Source: an uncultured Christensenella sp. (GTDB taxonomy: Bacteria; Bacillota; Clostridia; Christensenellales; Borkfalkiaceae). From it: 63,749 bases of DNA. The notes beneath the pieces are model-generated. The model did no database searches. It worked only from the letters and a program-made list of their open reading frames with translations, and had not been told where the DNA came from. Below, piece after piece: positions 58,935 through 63,749 of the stretch (positions within the stretch are counted from its first letter, which is position 1; every line of letters starts with the position of its first letter). Position numbers and translations under genes: made by a program. The DNA is taken from contig CAJTXM010000012.1 in NCBI GenBank assembly GCA_910583545.1, positions 1 to 63,749 of the forward strand, in the 5' to 3' direction.

Positions 58935-61900
58935 ATGTTCGATATTGACTGGGAAAAATTCAGAGGATTGAATTTTCACGAAGGAGCAATTATTAGAAAC
59001 AGTTCCAATTGTGAACCTAGCGACAATAATTATCGTCATAATAACTTTGAATTGCTTGCGGTTGAAATAGTACATCAACTTACAAATGTTAAGTGGGAAC
59101 ATACGAAATGGGCTGCAGATTTTAATCATGATGCATATGCTCTTGTTTCTCTTTACCGCGATAATAACAAGAAAAAATGGTGGCTCGAAGCAAAATACTC
59201 TTATTCTAACGATTCGAAAAAAATTACGCGATATCGTTTAGACGCTACGATAGTTAGTAAATTGCTGGAAGAAAAAAGTCAGCGTGCGGAAGGTGGAAAA
59301 GCGACTGTCAGTAAAATCTTCTTTTTCACCAATGCAGCTATACCTTGGAAAGTAAAAACAGATATTTCAAATGCGCTAAAAGCAATGAAAAAAAACTGCA
59401 CTGCGGTTTTTTACGAACGAGAAGATATTGAATTTTGGTTATATTGTCATAAAGACGTATACAAAACATATTTTAACGATTCACTTTCCGAAGAAACGGA
59501 AACTAATCATACGTTTTATATAAGCAAAAAAATAGAGATTCTCCCAAGTTATTATAAATTTCTGAATTATCGTTATGTTCTTCCCGATTGCATAAAATTA
59601 GTATATGGTACGACTTACATTGTAACTATGAACATTTACAAAGAGGATAAATCGGAACTGCAAGTGCGTGTTCCCAAGGGAATAAAGCTCGTTTCACAAC
59701 CCCAAAGAACCGCATCCAATAATTTCATCGAATTCAAAATAAAAATTTGTGATAAACCAAACAATCCTTTATCGTTTAACATCAACGGACAAAAGACCGA
59801 ACCAATACAATTTACATATGAAAAACGCGAACAACTTGATATTGCCTCGCACAAAAATATTATGTGCGCCGTACGAGAGTTTACCGCATCGAATGCTGGT
59901 CGCGCATGTTCAACATTACTGATACTCGGCAAAAACGCAACGGGAAAAACCGATATGTTGCATCATATAATGGAAGAAACAACAAAGCAGAATTTCTTTA
60001 TTTCCTTTGACTATGACGCTTATACCAACATAATCTATTTGTGTAGATTCCTATACCATCTATTCTTGCCGTATATCGATTACGAAGATATCGACGAACA
60101 GTATATTACTGAATTAAAAAGAACGCGCGGCTTTGGTTTTGAATTGCTTGAAGACTTGAGAGCGTTTATAGGGTACGTTCAAAAAAAGAAAGATGATGAA
60201 AAAAAACTGGAAGAAAAAATTTCGCAACTTCGGTTAATTTTTCCTCAAAATATCCCGCATAATGAAAATATTCTTTTTATTGATAATATTCAACGTTTAA
60301 GCAATGCCGACGGCGCTTTTTTTCGAAAAATACTCAGCGCTTTGGATATATCTTCCTTCTCTGTCAAAATTATTGCCTTTGGGAATACCTTTTTTCAAGA
60401 TAACAATTTTTATAATGACATCAATAGTCGCAAATTGCCGATATCCGATTGCGGATACGGCGAGCTTTTATGCGAAGTTACCATGGATGACGTTATAAAA
60501 AATCTAAATCGCATTTTCAACGCAAATATTCGCTTGGAATTTAAGCACCAAATATTTACCGATATTTTTGAAATAAACGAATTTATCAAATATGTGAAAA
60601 CAAACGAGATTTGCATTAAAGATACTAACTCTTTTCTTTTAGAATTTTCACGATATAAAAATTGCGACGAAGCGATTTCGGCGATTCAAGAATACATAAA
60701 TAAAAGCTTGCATAAATGTAATGCGCTTTGTAAAAGCTTGATGGAAGAAATATATTACGCCCCCGAAACCGTTCCATATATTGTAGACGACGAATCAAAT
60801 GAACGCCGAGCCGCCAAAGAAACTTTATTGGGCATGAATCTGATAAAAAGCTCTATTACGGGGAATAAATTAGAGCCGTATCATGAAACATACAGAAATA
60901 TATACATGCGCTATTGCGATGAGCGTCGCCACGCCGATTTTTCTACCGTGTGGGGAAAACAAGAAGGATTGATTGTAGATTTCAATTTTTCGAATTCACA
61001 GGAAAAACGAAAAGAAACAGCCAAAATTTTATGCCAACTTCCTCACAAATTTCCGAGTACCGTTTTATACGCACTGGAACCGATGTTTGCAAGAGTGGAC
61101 GACTTATACGAAAAGCTGATACGCGTATTTGGAGAAGATTTATTTTTTTCTTTATTCCATGCTTATGCCGTTGCATGCGCCTATAATAGTACGAACGTAA
61201 CCAGTTCAAGCCAACATGAAAAAATTATTCGCTTGGCGGAAAAGTTCGAAAGCTATTCTGTGCGTTCAATAGCTTTGGTTTCGCGATGTGAGCAACTTAA
61301 TTCAAAATTCGACAGCTTGCGTCTTGTTGAAGCAAAAAAGTATTACGAAGATTTTCTCGATCAATACAATCAACTTGCTTTTTATTTTCAAGACGATGCG
61401 GAGTGGAAAATTCGTCGGTTACTTGCGCAATCTATCGATATTTATATAAAATGTACAGAAGACGATATCTGTGCGGAAAGAGAATTTTTAGAGCTTCGCA
61501 AACAATATGTGAAATTGCCGATTAAAAGCCTTCATCATTTTCTCGATTGCACGGCAAGATTCGCCCAACTTCTTTATGTTTCGGATATAGAAAAAGCCTA
61601 TAAATATACGCGTCAGTCATACCTATTATTGTATGCTCCGCGAGTTTCGACGGACGACAAGCAACGAAAAGAGATATCATTTCAAATGGAATATATTGAA
61701 ATGCTTCGTGATGGGGCAAAGAAACACTTGCCGGAATTGTTGAAAAAGTACAACGATTTTGGAAACGGGTTTAGAGTAAAACAGCAGAAAGTACGCTGTG
61801 CGATGCTATCCGCAAGCTTACTGTTTGACGATTATAAAACCGCCAATTTTCTATTGGAAAGCGAGATACAAACCATTCGCCCCAGAAGGATGCGTTTGGA

Positions 61901-62144
61901 TATGTTTTTTAAACAAGCGTTGGCGCTTTATTCCTTGAAAGTGGAAAAAAACAGCAAAAAGGCACTTAAAATGTTGCATGAGGCAAATAAACTCGTTAAA
62001 GCTATTCCTACATACAGCCGAATTATAACTCATAATATACAACTATTGCAACGAACCGCAACCATTCCAAATCGCTTTGCATTTGCGCTGTCCTATGATT
62101 TGAATCCGAACGTTTATTATATCGACCCGCGTGCGGACCGATAA
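58935..62144 (+). CDS. PD-(D/E)XK nuclease-STAND NTPase fusion, probable antiviral defence protein
   Basis: 1069 residues. Residues 1-180: restriction-endonuclease-like domain with Glu39, Asp66 (NHDAY) and E85-A-K87 (WWLEAKYS), the PD-(D/E)XK set, and KIFFFTNA. Residues ~195-305: a beta-rich spacer. From ~310: P-loop NTPase with Walker A GKNATGKT (332-339), Walker B ILFIDN (Asp 450) and a sensor-like strand KIIAFGNTFF. Residues ~600-1069: helical, TPR-like repeats. This order (effector, STAND core, repeat sensor) is that of Avs-type defence NTPases, but the length is below theirs. GAGG precedes the ATG. Low GC marks transfer. Confidence 0.75.
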   Translation: MFDIDWEKFRGLNFHEGAIIRNSSNCEPSDNNYRHNNFELLAVEIVHQLTNVKWEHTKWAADFNHDAYALVSLYRDNNKKKWWLEAKYSYSNDSKKITRYRLDATIVSKLLEEKSQRAEGGKATVSKIFFFTNAAIPWKVKTDISNALKAMKKNCTAVFYEREDIEFWLYCHKDVYKTYFNDSLSEETETNHTFYISKKIEILPSYYKFLNYRYVLPDCIKLVYGTTYIVTMNIYKEDKSELQVRVPKGIKLVSQPQRTASNNFIEFKIKICDKPNNPLSFNINGQKTEPIQFTYEKREQLDIASHKNIMCAVREFTASNAGRACSTLLILGKNATGKTDMLHHIMEETTKQNFFISFDYDAYTNIIYLCRFLYHLFLPYIDYEDIDEQYITELKRTRGFGFELLEDLRAFIGYVQKKKDDEKKLEEKISQLRLIFPQNIPHNENILFIDNIQRLSNADGAFFRKILSALDISSFSVKIIAFGNTFFQDNNFYNDINSRKLPISDCGYGELLCEVTMDDVIKNLNRIFNANIRLEFKHQIFTDIFEINEFIKYVKTNEICIKDTNSFLLEFSRYKNCDEAISAIQEYINKSLHKCNALCKSLMEEIYYAPETVPYIVDDESNERRAAKETLLGMNLIKSSITGNKLEPYHETYRNIYMRYCDERRHADFSTVWGKQEGLIVDFNFSNSQEKRKETAKILCQLPHKFPSTVLYALEPMFARVDDLYEKLIRVFGEDLFFSLFHAYAVACAYNSTNVTSSSQHEKIIRLAEKFESYSVRSIALVSRCEQLNSKFDSLRLVEAKKYYEDFLDQYNQLAFYFQDDAEWKIRRLLAQSIDIYIKCTEDDICAEREFLELRKQYVKLPIKSLHHFLDCTARFAQLLYVSDIEKAYKYTRQSYLLLYAPRVSTDDKQRKEISFQMEYIEMLRDGAKKHLPELLKKYNDFGNGFRVKQQKVRCAMLSASLLFDDYKTANFLLESEIQTIRPRRMRLDMFFKQALALYSLKVEKNSKKALKMLHEANKLVKAIPTYSRIITHNIQLLQRTATIPNRFAFALSYDLNPNVYYIDPRADR

Positions 62145-62836
62145 TCAATATATTGTAGTATCCGTGATAGAGGGCTGAATATGTCTTCTTAATTCTTCCG
62201 CAGACATATATTCCATAAACTCGTCGGGAATCAGAATGTCTTTCATTTTATGTAGCGAAAGACGCAACAATTCCTTTTTGTTTTTCTCGTTAGGAACAAA
62301 TTCAAAAATTTGCCGCACAATCAAATTATAAAAATGCTCGAAAAAAGCGTAATAATTATTTCGATTTTGTTCGTAAACGCCGTCTTTTATCATGTCGTTG
62401 CGAATTTGCGTAAATCCGACAACTATATCGTCAATATTCTTTTCTTGGAAAGATTGTACAATTGAACCCATTCTTCTGTAATGGTGGTAAAATGCATTGG
62501 GGATAGCCACCACTTTGTTTGCGATTCTTATGGCTCTGAAGTTGTACGGTAAATCTTCGAATGCGATATTATCTAAAAAACATATTCCGTTTTTCTGTAA
62601 AAACGTTCGTTTATACAGCTTATTTGTTGCAGCGGGAATGATTTTTATGCCCATTTCGTACTGATACGTCATAATTTTAAATGCTGTTTCGCCGCTCAAA
62701 ATATATTCTCTGTCATATTTGCATTTGAAAACGGGTTTAGGCATATTTACGTCATATTCGCGCAAAAGTCCTACCATACCAATATCTGCTTTCGTTTTCA
62801 TCAAAACGCTATCGGCAACCTCTAAGTAGTGCAAAT
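62145..62836 (-). pseudogene. C-terminal part of a GT2 glycosyltransferase
   Basis: About 229 residues of the second half of a GT-A enzyme: KADIGMVGLLREY, SGETAFKIMTYQYEMGIKI, NKLYKRTFLQKNGICFLDNIAFEDLPYNF (two blocks; the ED motif of the catalytic region) and FYHHYRRMGSIVQS. The N-terminal nucleotide-binding part with the DxD is missing because the frame meets unrelated sequence near 62837. It is not part of the STAND operon. Capsule or exopolysaccharide synthesis is the usual role of this subfamily. Confidence 0.75.
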
Positions 62837-63749
62837 CCTAGGAAGATTCTTGGTAAATAGATTTGATACACTTTTAGGTAATAATCCACCTTTTCTATTA
62901 CCTTTCTTATCCTGTTTACCAAATAGTAAATCTTGTATCGCGTTGGACTTTATAGTCAGTCCTACAGCACCGCCTATAGCAGCACCGAGTAATGGCCCGA
63001 CCACAGCACCAGTAAGCAAAGATACTCCACCACCTATTAATGCTCCTGCGGCGGCTCCACCAGCTTTGTTAGGGTCTTTTAATTCCTGAGAAGCAGTACT
63101 GATTGCTTGTTGTACTTTATCTTCATCTTTCTTCTGTTGCCCTTTTTCTCCGCCAAATACAGACTTTAAGAATGTAACAGTACCAGACTTAAGAGCTTGA
63201 AAACTATCAGAAGCCATGTCTGTAAAATTCTTCTTACTTTCTTCTCCTTCTACGGTTCCGCCTTCTGCAAAACTACCATAAAATCTATTTATAGCATTTC
63301 TTTCAGCTCTTATCTGGCTTGATTTGTTTGTTGTACCATGGTAGAACGGATTAAATTCTGAAGGTATAATCATTTCACCCTTAGATACAGCCACAATGCC
63401 AGTTTTAGTAACTTGTCTTCTACCAAAAGCAGCCTGACCATTATCTCCCACTGGAGTTGTCTCTCCAACTCCATTATGGGCTTGTCTGGCTTTCTTTGTA
63501 CCATATACATCTACTAATGAACCAAAGGCCCATTCACCAGCTTCCCTTAAAGAATTTCTAGTAGCATTATAGAAAGGACTAAGTTTACCACCGGTCCTTT
63601 TTCCATCTTCACCTTTTTGTCCAAATACTTTATCTACTATACTATTAAACTTAGCACTAAGGCTAAACTTAAATATCTTTTCAAAGTGCTCATCAAACTT
63701 CTTAAACAGATTATCCGCTTTCTCATAGAAATAACCGAATATACCGGGT
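62822..63749 (-). CDS. Phage tail/virion structural protein fragment
   Basis: An open frame of about 309 codons that runs off the right edge of the window and stops at 62822. It contains VSKGEMIIPSEFNPFYHG and SFAEGGTVEGEE, both typical of phage tape-measure-like proteins. A glycine/alanine-rich membrane-inserting stretch AGGAAAGALIGGGVSLLTGAV follows. Codon use favours AGA/TTA and differs from all other genes. The last few codons are probably not native, since the frame crosses the junction near 62837. Confidence 0.65.
   Translation of the reverse strand, partial: PGIFGYFYEKADNLFKKFDEHFEKIFKFSLSAKFNSIVDKVFGQKGEDGKRTGGKLSPFYNATRNSLREAGEWAFGSLVDVYGTKKARQAHNGVGETTPVGDNGQAAFGRRQVTKTGIVAVSKGEMIIPSEFNPFYHGTTNKSSQIRAERNAINRFYGSFAEGGTVEGEESKKNFTDMASDSFQALKSGTVTFLKSVFGGEKGQQKKDEDKVQQAISTASQELKDPNKAGGAAAGALIGGGVSLLTGAVVGPLLGAAIGGAVGLTIKSNAIQDLLFGKQDKKGNRKGGLLPKSVSNLFTKNLPRICTT

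Noticed and set aside
57250..62144. Complete mobile element (integron, ICE or IS) carrying the island
   Set aside because: No integrase, transposase, terminal inverted repeats or target duplication could be found at either edge.
62822..63749. Resident prophage
   Set aside because: Only one partial phage gene is visible and it meets the chromosome at a two-sided gene break, so a chimera is at least as likely.
1..63749. tRNA or rRNA genes
   Set aside because: I scanned the intergenic spaces for cloverleaf signatures (GGTTCGAAT-type T-loops and CCA ends) and rRNA-like blocks by eye and found none; a tRNAscan run would settle it.

Overview
The window reads as a chromosomal segment of an uncultured-type, anaerobic, low-to-mid-GC Firmicute of the class Clostridia (a Christensenellales-like gut lineage is my guess; nothing here fixes the taxon). 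The reasons are the Bacillota-type gene orders (yicC-gmk-rpoZ-priA-def-fmt-rsmB-rlmN-rpe and ylxM-ffh-rpsP-khpA-rimM-trmD-rbgA-rnhB-yraN), AGGAGG-type ribosome binding sites, consensus sigma-A promoters, ECF vitamin transporters under riboswitches, a HslV with a short propeptide before Thr-Thr, and many lipoproteins. Most genes lie on the minus strand.

Layout. 1-11,100: housekeeping cluster on the minus strand (M19 dipeptidase, rpe, small P-loop kinase, rlmN, rsmB, fmt, def, priA, rpoZ, gmk, yicC, nitrilase-like protein). 11,150-15,950: plus-strand block (M1 peptidase lipoprotein, corA behind an attenuator-like leader, zinc ribbon protein, exported protein, SpoIIQ-like M23 protein, and a 32-residue microprotein gene with its own promoter and terminator). 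15,950-19,000: giant BspA-type LRR lipoprotein. 19,000-22,150: vitamin B6 locus (MocR/PdxR regulator divergent from an ECF S component and pyridoxal kinase). 22,150-28,050: ddl, membrane-anchored MurF, hydrolase, and the t6A genes rimI-tsaB-tsaE-tcdA. 28,100-32,450: FMN-riboswitch-controlled ribU and a GtrA/GtrB/GT39 glycosylation trio. 32,500-50,950: thioredoxin, hisS, hslUV, trmFO, topA, dprA, comM, rplS, and the ribosome/SRP operon. 51,000-56,330: small protein, Kef antiporter, an orphan structured RNA, a collagen-like M23 lipoprotein behind a candidate attenuator, and thiT behind a TPP riboswitch. 56,395-62,144: a truncated LRR gene followed by an AT-rich island with a DUF2806-like gene divergent from a nuclease-STAND NTPase, most likely antiviral defence. 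62,145-63,749: a beheaded glycosyltransferase abutting a phage structural gene fragment, probably an assembly chimera or recombination junction.

The most unusual content is RNA-level. Two families of short intergenic repeats (called A and B here) show compensatory changes in their stems. Two A copies sit in tandem inside the P3 region of the TPP riboswitch. A ~380-nt orphan transcript with many hairpins and three mini-ORFs lies downstream of the Kef antiporter. The corA gene and the collagen-M23 gene each have a leader with mutually exclusive antiterminator and terminator hairpins. No tRNA, rRNA, CRISPR array or transposase gene was recognised.
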